Shown here piece after piece: positions 1 through 6,452 of a DNA stretch of 12,277 nucleotides. A program made the position numbers and the translations under genes. This stretch comes from an uncultured Mediterraneibacter sp. (GTDB lineage Bacteria > Bacillota > Clostridia > Lachnospirales > Lachnospiraceae), in NCBI GenBank assembly GCA_934418295.1, contig CAKRWZ010000049.1:1-12277 (forward strand). The letters run 5' to 3'. The notes below the pieces were generated by a model. That model was not told where the DNA came from and made no database searches. It was given only the letters and a program-made list of their open reading frames with translations. The number at the start of each line of letters is the position of its first letter. The first letter of the stretch is position 1.

Positions 1-634
1 GTGGCCGTACCGGTGCCTGCGGTTTCGGCCGTGCAGGTCCTTCCGTTTTCGGCTGCTGTGCCGGTGCTTCCGTTCTTGGCTGTGGCTGTTCTGGCTGCTG
101 TGTTCTTGCCTGTGCCTGCGCCTGTCTTGCTTCTCTGTGCTGTTTCACCGTCTCCTGCATATCGCTCAGATCCGGGGAAGCAAACACGTCATGCTCTCTC
201 TTTCCGCTGCCCGCATTCTGGTCTTTCAGCTTTTTGTTGATCATAATGACGTGCTTCAGCATCAGTACACCCATCATGACCAATTCATAAACCAGTCGGA
301 TCACGATCGGTCCGAGGATCATAAGCAACAGACCGTTCCATCCCATCCAGCGTCCGAAATAGCTCTGGAACAGAAGGCTGAATCCCAATAAAAATATGTA
401 TACTGTCGCAAATATGTACAACGCCTGCAAGATTTTTTCTACCAAAAGATATTTAAAATTTACGGTATCATGTAAAAATCTGCCGAACGCATTCATTTTT
501 TCCCGCCGTTTCTCCGGTACAAGAAAGATAAATGCAAGAATGGTTGCTACAACTGCTATTCCGAACAGGATCCAGAAAAGTGTACTCCCTTCTCCATAAC
601 CATATCCATAACTGACTCCGCTTGAATAACCCAT
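1..634 (-). CDS. DUF4282-like membrane protein, 3' end beyond the window
   Basis: This frame is open from an ATG at 634 to the left edge, giving 211 codons with no stop, so the C-terminus is missing. The start has a GGAGGG Shine-Dalgarno and lies 18 nt after the stop of the PrsW-like gene, so the two are probably one operon. Visible features are a Gly/Tyr-rich N-terminus (YGYGYGEG, residues 9-16) and hydrophobic segments at about 19-39, 68-90 and 101-129. A ...LMILGPIVIRLVYELVMM... stretch at about 104-121 resembles the DUF4282 pattern of a LGPxxxRxxxE motif in the second of two paired helices. From about residue 165 the chain becomes Gln/Pro/Ala/Arg-rich low complexity and is probably cytoplasmic and disordered. 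The assignment is by pattern recognition. Function is unknown. Tail-linked families sometimes carry a zinc ribbon further on, which cannot be seen here. Confidence 0.72.
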   Translation of the reverse strand, partial: MGYSSGVSYGYGYGEGSTLFWILFGIAVVATILAFIFLVPEKRREKMNAFGRFLHDTVNFKYLLVEKILQALYIFATVYIFLLGFSLLFQSYFGRWMGWNGLLLMILGPIVIRLVYELVMMGVLMLKHVIMINKKLKDQNAGSGKREHDVFASPDLSDMQETVKQHREARQAQAQARTQQPEQPQPRTEAPAQQPKTEGPARPKPQAPVRP

Positions 635-652
635 AAAATTTCCCTCCGTTTT

Positions 653-1882
653 TTATTGATTTTCATTTCCTTTTTGCTGCGCCAATCTCGTGATCTGCTT
701 CAAGCCGGAACTAATCAAAGTCAATGCTACGACCCATGCCAGTACGATCAACACAATATTTTTTCCATAGGTTCCCAAAAACTTTAACGGACAATCCCAG
801 ACTCCGTGAAGAATAACGGAAATCGCGAAGAAGAACAGAAAACGTCCGCTGATCAGCTGCTGTATATTAAACATCTCTTCTCCCTTTGCTGCCGCCAATG
901 CCGCACCTGCGATAGCCGTCCACACCACATGCCCGCCGACTGCCAAAACGCCTCGGAGCAGTGTAATATTCATCATTGCCGAATCTGCTCCGGTTAACAA
1001 CAGCTGCCGGTATGCATAACCTGCGGATTCAAATACGGCAAATCCTGCTCCCACGCATGCACCCAGCAGCAATCCGTTCAGAATATACTTGGAGTTTGTT
1101 TTCCGCATATAATAAGCTACCACCACAATTTTTCCGGCCTCTTCCACAAAGCCGATCAGCATCGCTCCCCAGTAGGAAAGCTCTCCCGCTCCCGTAATCT
1201 TATACAGGATCAACGTGCAGACCAACGACAAAACTCCGCCGACAAAAAACATAGAAACCACGCTGAATATACTGATATTTCTCGGGGCATTGACTTCCCA
1301 GAAAAAGATCAGCAATGCAAACGGAACCGTCATCGCTCCCATAAAAATGAAGCCCGGATAGGCATTCGGATTATGAAACTCAATCAAAATAAAATACAAA
1401 ATAAGACTGGTAACGGCCAAAAACAGAAGTACTCTGGAATACAGCCATGGTTTTGGCCATTTCGCTGTGATTTCTGATTCTTTCGGTGTTGTTTTCTTTG
1501 TTCCGGCAATGAAAAGCTCTTCTGTCTCTTCCATCGTATGCTTTTTAAACACCTCCGATACCAGATCCGACAGATGCACCTTCACCGGTCCGCTTTCACC
1601 GATTTTTTCATTCAAAGTGCCTGCCACTTTGTCAAAACCACTCTTCACATAATCTGCAGCGCTTACGTTACTGTGTACAGCCCCACCGTTTCCTTTTTTT
1701 TCCGCCATAAGATCTCTGCCGCAGCTGCCGCAGAATCTTGCGCCCGGCTCCAAGGTTTCCCCGCAAAACGGGCAGAATTTTCCTTCCTGCCTGGTCTGTG
1801 TTTCCTGCTTTGTTCCGCATTTGGGACAAAACTTTGATTGATCACTTAAAATATTCCCGCAATTTGGACACGTTTTTCCCAT
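653..1882 (-). CDS. Double zinc-ribbon, PrsW-family intramembrane metalloprotease
   Basis: A 409-residue protein with two N-terminal zinc ribbons (Cys5/8/19/22 and Cys37/40/51/54), a polar linker to about residue 145, then roughly eight to nine membrane segments. The membrane part carries the PrsW (MEROPS M82) hallmarks: PGF...WEVNAPRNIS near 176-204, EExxK at 247-251, FxxxExxxY around Glu285, His318, and HxxxD at 359-363. PrsW proteases cleave membrane substrates; in Bacillus subtilis PrsW makes the first cut in the anti-sigma factor RsiW. All proposed metal-binding acidic and His positions appear intact, so activity is plausible. The zinc ribbons are probably cytosolic and may bind a partner or substrate. 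The ATG at 1882 follows AAAGGAG at good spacing and the promoter at 1915-1943. It is the first gene of an operon with the downstream DUF4282-like gene. The true substrate is unknown. Confidence 0.9.
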   Translation of the reverse strand: MGKTCPNCGNILSDQSKFCPKCGTKQETQTRQEGKFCPFCGETLEPGARFCGSCGRDLMAEKKGNGGAVHSNVSAADYVKSGFDKVAGTLNEKIGESGPVKVHLSDLVSEVFKKHTMEETEELFIAGTKKTTPKESEITAKWPKPWLYSRVLLFLAVTSLILYFILIEFHNPNAYPGFIFMGAMTVPFALLIFFWEVNAPRNISIFSVVSMFFVGGVLSLVCTLILYKITGAGELSYWGAMLIGFVEEAGKIVVVAYYMRKTNSKYILNGLLLGACVGAGFAVFESAGYAYRQLLLTGADSAMMNITLLRGVLAVGGHVVWTAIAGAALAAAKGEEMFNIQQLISGRFLFFFAISVILHGVWDCPLKFLGTYGKNIVLIVLAWVVALTLISSGLKQITRLAQQKGNENQ

Positions 1883-1914
1883 ATTCTTTCTCCTTTGTCA
1901 AATATTCCGTTCCA

Positions 1915-1943
1915 ATTATACTCCAACTCCATTTTTCCGGCAA
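1915..1943 (-). promoter_or_regulatory. Sigma-A-type promoter of the PrsW-like operon
   Basis: On the minus strand a perfect TATAAT -10 (1915-1920) lies 17 bp from a TTGCCG -35 (1938-1943). Transcription would begin near 1908, leaving a leader of about 26 nt that holds the AAAGGAG site. It diverges from the promoter of the DUF4177 gene, about 50 bp away. This is a motif match only. Confidence 0.65.
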
Positions 1944-1991
1944 GTCTTTCTCCCAATTCAGATAATTCTGTCCCTTTCTCCCACTTTCTTT

Positions 1992-2020
1992 TTGACATGC
2001 CTCCTGAAACAGATTATCAT
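1992..2020 (+). promoter_or_regulatory. Sigma-A-type promoter of the DUF4177 gene
   Basis: A consensus TTGACA -35 (1992-1997) is followed after 17 bp by a TATCAT -10 (2015-2020). The predicted start is near 2027, about 44 nt before the ATG at 2071. The match is good enough to suggest strong constitutive expression, unless an unseen repressor acts. Confidence 0.75.
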
Positions 2021-2070
2021 AGAAGAAAATACCAGAACATTTTATTTTTAACGAAAGAGAGGATCCCATT

Positions 2071-2331
2071 ATGGCAAACTATTCTGATGAATCCACCTAT
2101 TCCACTGCATCCGGAATTGACGGCCTGCAATACGTTGTGCTCCAGGTTACTTTAAAAGAAAAATTTCTCGGAACCGGATCCGGAAACTTATCGGCTTTGG
2201 AATCCGTTTTAAACGAACAGGCTGCCAAAGGCTATCGCCTGCACACGATCACAACTGCGTCCGCTACCAGCAGCGGTTTTTTAGGCGGTGACCGTATCCA
2301 GGCCACTATGGTATTCGAAAAAATTCTTTAA
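2071..2331 (+). CDS. Small DUF4177 domain protein
   Basis: An 86-residue soluble protein with no signal peptide or membrane segment. Residues 20-85 fit the DUF4177 pattern: an initial YVVLQV strand, KEKFLG, a helix of the type LESVLNEQAAKGYRLH at about 44-59, then a final strand (ATMVFEKI). Members are small alpha/beta proteins of unknown function that often stand alone. The N-terminal 18 residues are Ser/Thr-rich and outside the domain. The ATG has an AGAGAGG ribosome site 8 nt upstream and a strong promoter. Its TAA stop overlaps the stop of the convergent NERD gene by sharing the TTAA at 2328-2331, leaving no room for a terminator between them. Confidence 0.85.
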   Translation: MANYSDESTYSTASGIDGLQYVVLQVTLKEKFLGTGSGNLSALESVLNEQAAKGYRLHTITTASATSSGFLGGDRIQATMVFEKIL

Positions 2332-2957
2332 TACCGTTTTTCCGTCTGTTCCATCAGCCTTGAAATCTCTAAGACTTTACGACCGGTAAGTTTCACTTTT
2401 CCCGGCGTATGTACAGCCCGGTCAATATCGCGGGTATTCCTCAGAATACATCCGCTGTTTACCGGGCTGTTTCGATGAAGAAGCATCGCATACCCCTCCA
2501 CCCATACCTTGACGCCGTAATACTCCAAATAATGTGCCAACAGATACACTTGCCTTTTCATTTGCTTTATCGGATTTTTTACCGTTTTCACATAAACGTT
2601 TCCTGCCTCTGTCATGTGATATTTTTTCCAGTCGTAATCGTATTCGCCGCCCACCAGCTTTCCGCTGTAATTTTTGACCTCGATCACAAAGACTCCGCAG
2701 GTATTGACGACCACCGCATCGATTTCCGCCGGCCGCCCCTGAAAAGAAATCTCCACATTCGTAAACAGATGATCCCCTTCTCTTAAAACGCTCCTGATCA
2801 GCTCGGCTGCCTGCCGTTCTCCCTGTCTGCCGTTTTCCCGCTGGGGAGATCTCTCCTCTTTTCTGCCAAACGCATGAAACAGCTTTTCTAACAGAAAAAG
2901 CAGCACCAAGAACCCAACGATCCCGATGACCACTCTGGCCATAACTGCTGTATCCAT
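2328..2957 (-). CDS. Membrane-anchored NERD (nuclease-related) domain protein
   Basis: A 209-residue protein. Residues 7-27 form one N-terminal membrane helix and the rest is probably cytoplasmic. Residues about 43-160 match the NERD pattern: GERxA (46-50), a HLFTNVEI strand (63-70), E78/D80 in AEIDAVVV, then GVFVIEVKNYSG with E93 and K95, a Trp at 110, and NPIKQMKRQ at 128-136. The D...ExK arrangement is that of the PD-(D/E)xK nuclease fold, to which NERD belongs. Nuclease activity of stand-alone NERD proteins is largely unproven. The gene starts 28 nt after the stop of the lipoprotein gene and has an AAGGA site, so both are likely one transcript. It converges on the DUF4177 gene with a 4-nt overlap of stop codons. 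Confidence 0.88.
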   Translation of the reverse strand: MDTAVMARVVIGIVGFLVLLFLLEKLFHAFGRKEERSPQRENGRQGERQAAELIRSVLREGDHLFTNVEISFQGRPAEIDAVVVNTCGVFVIEVKNYSGKLVGGEYDYDWKKYHMTEAGNVYVKTVKNPIKQMKRQVYLLAHYLEYYGVKVWVEGYAMLLHRNSPVNSGCILRNTRDIDRAVHTPGKVKLTGRKVLEISRLMEQTEKRY

Positions 2958-2985
2958 TCTTTTTCCTTATCCTTTTATAACAAAT

Positions 2986-3525
2986 CTATTCTTCTATCGA
3001 AATCGTCATGTCACCATAATCTAAGGTCATAGTAACTTCTGCTCCCGGCGTCAGCAATTCCGCCTCCCCGAAAATAGCATCCCCCCACTTCGTCTCCACT
3101 TCCTCTAATTGTTGGGAAAACACCCGATAAATACCGGGCTCTATCAGTATCTGATCCCATTCGCTCACAGTAATGGCGGCATTCAACACATTGTCATTTC
3201 GCAGCATATAAATTGTATCCGAACCATACGCCTCTGCATGTTTATACTTCAGATGAACGGTTACAAAAAAGTTCTGTAATTCCTCCTCATCCATATCCAT
3301 GGCCGGATCATCCACATATTTATCGTAATAAGCCGCCCTGTCATCGATATCTGTAGTATCTGACAGCAGCTTTTCCCGATCCAGTGTCGGATATCCGGAA
3401 GTGTTCTCTTCTTTTTTGTCGGAATTACCGCATCCCGTCATCATTCCCGCCAGCATCACAGCCAACACCACAGCCGGTAAGATTGCTGACAAACCTGTTT
3501 TTCGCCATTCTCTGAAGTTCTTCAT
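2986..3525 (-). CDS. Putative lipoprotein of unknown function
   Basis: The start chosen is the ATG at 3525, giving 179 residues that begin MKNFREWRKTG, a classic signal peptide. A basic n-region leads to a hydrophobic stretch (12-29) and an MTGC lipobox with Cys32, so the protein should be lipidated and anchored outside the membrane. The mature part is acidic. It has a Ser/Asp/Lys linker, a helical DRAAYYDKYVDD-like segment, and a C-terminal beta-rich part ending in alternating polar/hydrophobic strands. No known family was recognised. The same frame can be read back to a TTG at 3588 (200 aa) or an ATG at 3561, but these coincide with the -35 and -10 of the likely promoter and would place a very charged extension before the signal peptide. 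The ribosome site is weak (GAGAG). The NERD gene follows 28 nt later. Confidence 0.8.
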   Translation of the reverse strand: MKNFREWRKTGLSAILPAVVLAVMLAGMMTGCGNSDKKEENTSGYPTLDREKLLSDTTDIDDRAAYYDKYVDDPAMDMDEEELQNFFVTVHLKYKHAEAYGSDTIYMLRNDNVLNAAITVSEWDQILIEPGIYRVFSQQLEEVETKWGDAIFGEAELLTPGAEVTMTLDYGDMTISIEE

Positions 3526-3559
3526 TTCTGTTTTCTCTCTTTCTTCTTTTTCTTCTCTC

Positions 3560-3588
3560 ATTATACTTTTCCGAAATTGAACCTGCAA
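3560..3588 (-). promoter_or_regulatory. Promoter of the lipoprotein-NERD operon
   Basis: On the minus strand TATAAT (3560-3565) is preceded by TTGCAG (3583-3588) at 17 bp. The predicted start is near 3553, giving a leader of about 28 nt before the ATG at 3525. The -35 lies only 4 bp from a candidate -35 for the divergent NSS gene, so the two promoters may interfere. Confidence 0.6.
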
Positions 3589-3591
3589 TAA

Positions 3592-3620
3592 TTGCTTTTT
3601 CTTTCTCTCTATGCTATGCT
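3592..3620 (+). promoter_or_regulatory. Candidate promoter of the NSS transporter gene
   Basis: TTGCTT (3592-3597) and TATGCT (3615-3620) are 17 bp apart, placing the start near 3627, about 45 nt before the ATG. Both boxes are imperfect. A second TATGCT at 3629-3634 is an alternative -10 without a good -35. Confidence 0.4.
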
Positions 3621-3672
3621 GAATTTGTTATGCTAAATTGCATTTAGAGAACGAGAAAAAGGAGACAAATTT

Positions 3673-5043
3673 ATGGACAATCATAAAAAAAGGAGTTCTT
3701 TCTCCGGAAAGCTGGGCTTTGTTTTATCTGCTGCCGGCGCTTCTGTGGGATTGGGAAATATCTGGAGATTTCCCTATCTTTCTGCCAAATACGGCGGAGG
3801 GATTTTTTTGTTGGTCTATATCATCCTGGCATTGACCTTTGGTTATTCCATGATCATGGCAGAGACCTCTCTTGGACGGATGACCCGGAGAAGTCCGGTA
3901 GGGGCTTTTCAGTCTTTCGGCAAATCAAAGCTTTTTTCGGCAGGCGGTTGGATCAACGCGATCATTCCGATCTTGATCGTACCTTATTATTCCGTGATCG
4001 GCGGTTGGGTCATCAAGTATCTGGTGGAATATATCAAAGGAAACAGTCAGCTGTTGGCAACCGATGATTACTTTTCTTCTTTCATCTCCAACGGAGCTTC
4101 CACGGAGATCTGCTTCCTGGTATTTACCTTGTTTACACTGGCCATTATTTATGCAGGCGTCCGTAACGGTATCGAGCGTGTTTCCAAATTTATGATGCCG
4201 ATCCTGGTAGTTTTATCAGTCATCATTATGATCTACTCCGTCACCAGACCGGGCGCAATGGAAGGTGTAAAATATTTCCTGGTACCGAATCTGAAAAACT
4301 TTTCCTGGATGACGGTGGTATCTGCCATGGGACAGATGTTCTATTCCCTGTCCATCGCCATGGGTATCCTGATCACCTTCGGTTCTTACATGAAAAAAGA
4401 TACGCCGATCGAATCTTCCACCAAAAATGTGGAGATTTTTGATACAGCCATCGCGATCATGGCAGGACTTATGATCATCCCGGCTGTCTTCGCTTTTTCC
4501 AGCGGCGACCCGAATGCATTGAAAGCCGGTCCGTCTCTGATGTTTATCACGATCCCGAAAGTGTTTGCCAGCATGGGCTTCGGAACCGTTGTCGGAATCG
4601 CGTTTTTCCTGCTGGTCCTGTTTGCAGCCATCACCAGCTCCATTGCTTTGACAGAAAGTGCTGTTTCCACCTTTGAGGACGAGCTCCACTGGGGACGTAA
4701 AAAATCCACCGTCATCATGGGCATCATCATGATCCTTTTGGGAACTCTTTCCTGCCTGGGATATGGACCGCTGGCAGGCGTAAAAATCATCGGCATGCAG
4801 TTTTTGGATTTCTTCGATTTCCTGACCAACTCCGTAATGATGCCGATCGCAGCCATCGCGACCTGTCTATTTGTATCCAAGCGGGTCGGCCTGGACAAGA
4901 TCGAAGAAGAAGTCACACAAGACGGCCACTCTTTCCGGCGCAAAAAGATCTTTAATTTCATGATCCGTTATCTGTGCCCGCTTTTTGCGGTCATCATCCT
5001 GATCAGCTCCATCGCCAATGCATTTGGATGGATTTCGATGTAA
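3673..5043 (+). CDS. Sodium-dependent transporter of the NSS (SNF) family
   Basis: A 456-residue integral membrane protein of the neurotransmitter:sodium symporter family (LeuT fold), which couples sodium entry to uptake of amino acids or related compounds. Diagnostic features are the TM1 motif AAGASVGLGNIWRFPYL at residues 20-36 (sodium and substrate site), the following KYGGG, a TM5 RNGIERVSKFMMPIL segment, the TM6 region GQMFYSLSIAMGILITFGSYM at about 235-255, and TM8 SSIALTESAVS, which supplies sodium ligands. The length suits the bacterial branch, where 11-12 helices are usual. The substrate cannot be read from the sequence. The ATG has an AAAAAGGAG site. The gene is monocistronic: a clear terminator lies 30 nt after the stop and both flanking genes are on the other strand. 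Confidence 0.95.
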   Translation: MDNHKKRSSFSGKLGFVLSAAGASVGLGNIWRFPYLSAKYGGGIFLLVYIILALTFGYSMIMAETSLGRMTRRSPVGAFQSFGKSKLFSAGGWINAIIPILIVPYYSVIGGWVIKYLVEYIKGNSQLLATDDYFSSFISNGASTEICFLVFTLFTLAIIYAGVRNGIERVSKFMMPILVVLSVIIMIYSVTRPGAMEGVKYFLVPNLKNFSWMTVVSAMGQMFYSLSIAMGILITFGSYMKKDTPIESSTKNVEIFDTAIAIMAGLMIIPAVFAFSSGDPNALKAGPSLMFITIPKVFASMGFGTVVGIAFFLLVLFAAITSSIALTESAVSTFEDELHWGRKKSTVIMGIIMILLGTLSCLGYGPLAGVKIIGMQFLDFFDFLTNSVMMPIAAIATCLFVSKRVGLDKIEEEVTQDGHSFRRKKIFNFMIRYLCPLFAVIILISSIANAFGWISM

Positions 5044-5073
5044 CGGTTCCCGCAATCATCTTAGAGCATATTC

Positions 5074-5102
5074 ACCTCCGGTCCCATGGCCGGAGGTTTT
5101 TT
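5074..5102 (+). terminator. Rho-independent terminator of the NSS gene
   Basis: A perfect 8-bp stem, ACCTCCGG / CCGGAGGT, with an 8-nt loop is followed by a run of six T (5097-5102). The reverse strand lacks a T tract after the hairpin, so it should act only on plus-strand transcripts. The next 84 nt to the end of the regulator gene show only a 5-bp hairpin (5125-5137) and no clear terminator for the minus-strand gene. Confidence 0.88.
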
Positions 5103-5186
5103 GTTGCCATGCATCCAGGGGAAGCTGCCGGTGGCAGGTTCTGTAGGTATGGCGACGAGGAAAATGCGGCATGCTTACAGTACCTC

Positions 5187-6275
5187 TCACCCTTCCCCGT
5201 CCAGGTTCAATGCCAGATATAAAACGACTGCATCCCGAAATTTTCGGGGATTATACCCGGTGATCCGCCCGATTTTATCCAGCTGATACTGCAAGGTATT
5301 CGGATGCATGTACAGCTGATCGCATGTTTTCTTCAAAGACATATCTGCAAGAAAATACGTCCGAAGCACTTTCCTCTCTTTTTTATGGATTCCTTCCAAG
5401 GTCTGTTTTAAAAAATACTCTTTTGTCTCATCCGAAATATCCCCCAACAAAATTTCCAGATCCAGCTGATCGAACACCGCCAGCATTTTTTCCTCCAGCA
5501 GACTGTTCAAAGCGAGCCGGGCAGAACGATAAGATTTGTACTGCTGCAAAAGTGCTGCCGGCAAGCCCACTCCGATCTTCAAAAACGGACTGTAAGTTTC
5601 CACCAGGTTCTGAAAAATATAACGATATTTTTCAAAAGCACTGTCCTGGATCAGCAGCACATATTCGTTGGAATAATTGGATGCATACAGGGGCGAGCCG
5701 GTTTCGTTGAACGCCTGATAGATGTAGTCTTCGATCATGGAAAGATTCGACGGGTTGTAAGCCGCGTTTAGCTTTGCCACCACCGTCCGGTAATTTTCCT
5801 GGGCCGAAATCTGATTTTTCTTCAGAAAATCCTGCAGATAATCCGGATTTACATCCTCATTGGTAATAAGAAAATGCAGGATCCGGGTGACCTGTTTTCT
5901 CTGAAAATGCTCGTGTACATTCAAATCGTTTTCCCGAAGGATCAAGCTTGTGATCTTTTGTGCCAGATAAGCATACTTGCGTACTTCTTCCGGCGGACCG
6001 CTGATCCCGATCACCGCCAGGATCTCTCCTTCATATAAAAAGGGAATATTGACTCCCATTTTTGTCCCCAGATACCGGTCGTCCTGAAACACTTCTATCG
6101 TCTGCCGGGTCTGTGCCGTCTGTTTGCCGATCTCATGGAAATCCCCGATTCGTTTCGGATTTGTACTCGCAAAAATCATCCCTTTGGGATTGATAAAATT
6201 AATGTCGTGGGCGCAGACATCTTTCACTGTTTCCACGATCTCCTGTGCCACACTTTGACGTATTTCCAGTGCCAT
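5187..6275 (-). CDS. cdaR: CdaR-family sugar-diacid/glycerate transcriptional regulator
   Basis: A 362-residue cytoplasmic regulator with three parts. The N-terminal sugar-diacid recognition domain spans about 2-135 and includes INPKGMIFASTNPKRIGDFH and IPFLYEGEILAVIGISG. A middle GGDEF-like/CdaR linker domain spans about 145-260. The C-terminal PucR-type helix-turn-helix spans about 300-355 (SLKKTCDQLYMHPNTLQYQLDKIGRITG). In Escherichia coli CdaR activates glucarate, galactarate and glycerate genes in response to these acids. The length and order match the family. The ATG at 6275 follows AAAGGAG. The gene is divergent from a glycerate kinase, the usual partner, which supports glycerate or a related acid as effector. 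The symbol is given by family; orthology to E. coli cdaR is not shown. Confidence 0.92.
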   Translation of the reverse strand: MALEIRQSVAQEIVETVKDVCAHDINFINPKGMIFASTNPKRIGDFHEIGKQTAQTRQTIEVFQDDRYLGTKMGVNIPFLYEGEILAVIGISGPPEEVRKYAYLAQKITSLILRENDLNVHEHFQRKQVTRILHFLITNEDVNPDYLQDFLKKNQISAQENYRTVVAKLNAAYNPSNLSMIEDYIYQAFNETGSPLYASNYSNEYVLLIQDSAFEKYRYIFQNLVETYSPFLKIGVGLPAALLQQYKSYRSARLALNSLLEEKMLAVFDQLDLEILLGDISDETKEYFLKQTLEGIHKKERKVLRTYFLADMSLKKTCDQLYMHPNTLQYQLDKIGRITGYNPRKFRDAVVLYLALNLDGEG

Positions 6276-6315
6276 CGATTTACTCCTTTACTTCGTTTAC
6301 ATACAAGTCCCTTCA

Positions 6316-6331
6316 ATAATATGTGTATTAT
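6316..6331. promoter_or_regulatory. Inverted repeat overlapping the cdaR -10, possible operator
   Basis: ATAATA and TATTAT arms are separated by TGTG and cover most of the cdaR -10 box. A dimeric regulator binding here could repress its own gene. The region is so AT-rich that a 6-bp palindrome may arise by chance, hence the low confidence. The plus-strand side has only weak promoter-like boxes before the kinase gene (for example TTTATA 6383-6388 with TATAGA 6406-6411), which would fit a promoter needing an activator. Confidence 0.25.
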
Positions 6332-6355
6332 AACAATATTCTTGCTATTTATCTA
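6327..6355 (-). promoter_or_regulatory. Promoter of the cdaR-like gene
   Basis: On the minus strand TATAAT (6327-6332) lies 17 bp from TAGATA (6350-6355). Transcription would start near 6320, about 45 nt before the ATG at 6275. The whole 6276-6452 divergent region is very AT-rich. Confidence 0.6.
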
Positions 6356-6452
6356 TTAAAATATGGTTTATCTAACATATTATTTTATAAACATACATGA
6401 TAAAATATAGAAAATTCTGGAACAAATTCTGAGACAAAAGGAGCAGAAAACG

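Noticed and set aside
1..240. A plus-strand frame of Val/Pro/Ala/Leu-rich residues at the left edge
   Set aside because: It is the complement of the Gln/Pro/Ala-rich tail of the minus-strand DUF4282-like gene, which has a ribosome site, membrane helices and an operon partner.
4216..4961. Two overlapping minus-strand frames inside the NSS transporter gene
   Set aside because: They lie opposite highly conserved membrane helices; one is His/Asp/Arg-rich without motifs. Shadow frames.
5103..5186. Small palindrome CTGCC-GGT-GGCAG and distant GGGGAAG/CTTCCCC arms after the NSS terminator
   Set aside because: A 5-bp stem without a T tract and arms about 70 nt apart are within chance expectation; no decayed gene or repeat element could be recognised.
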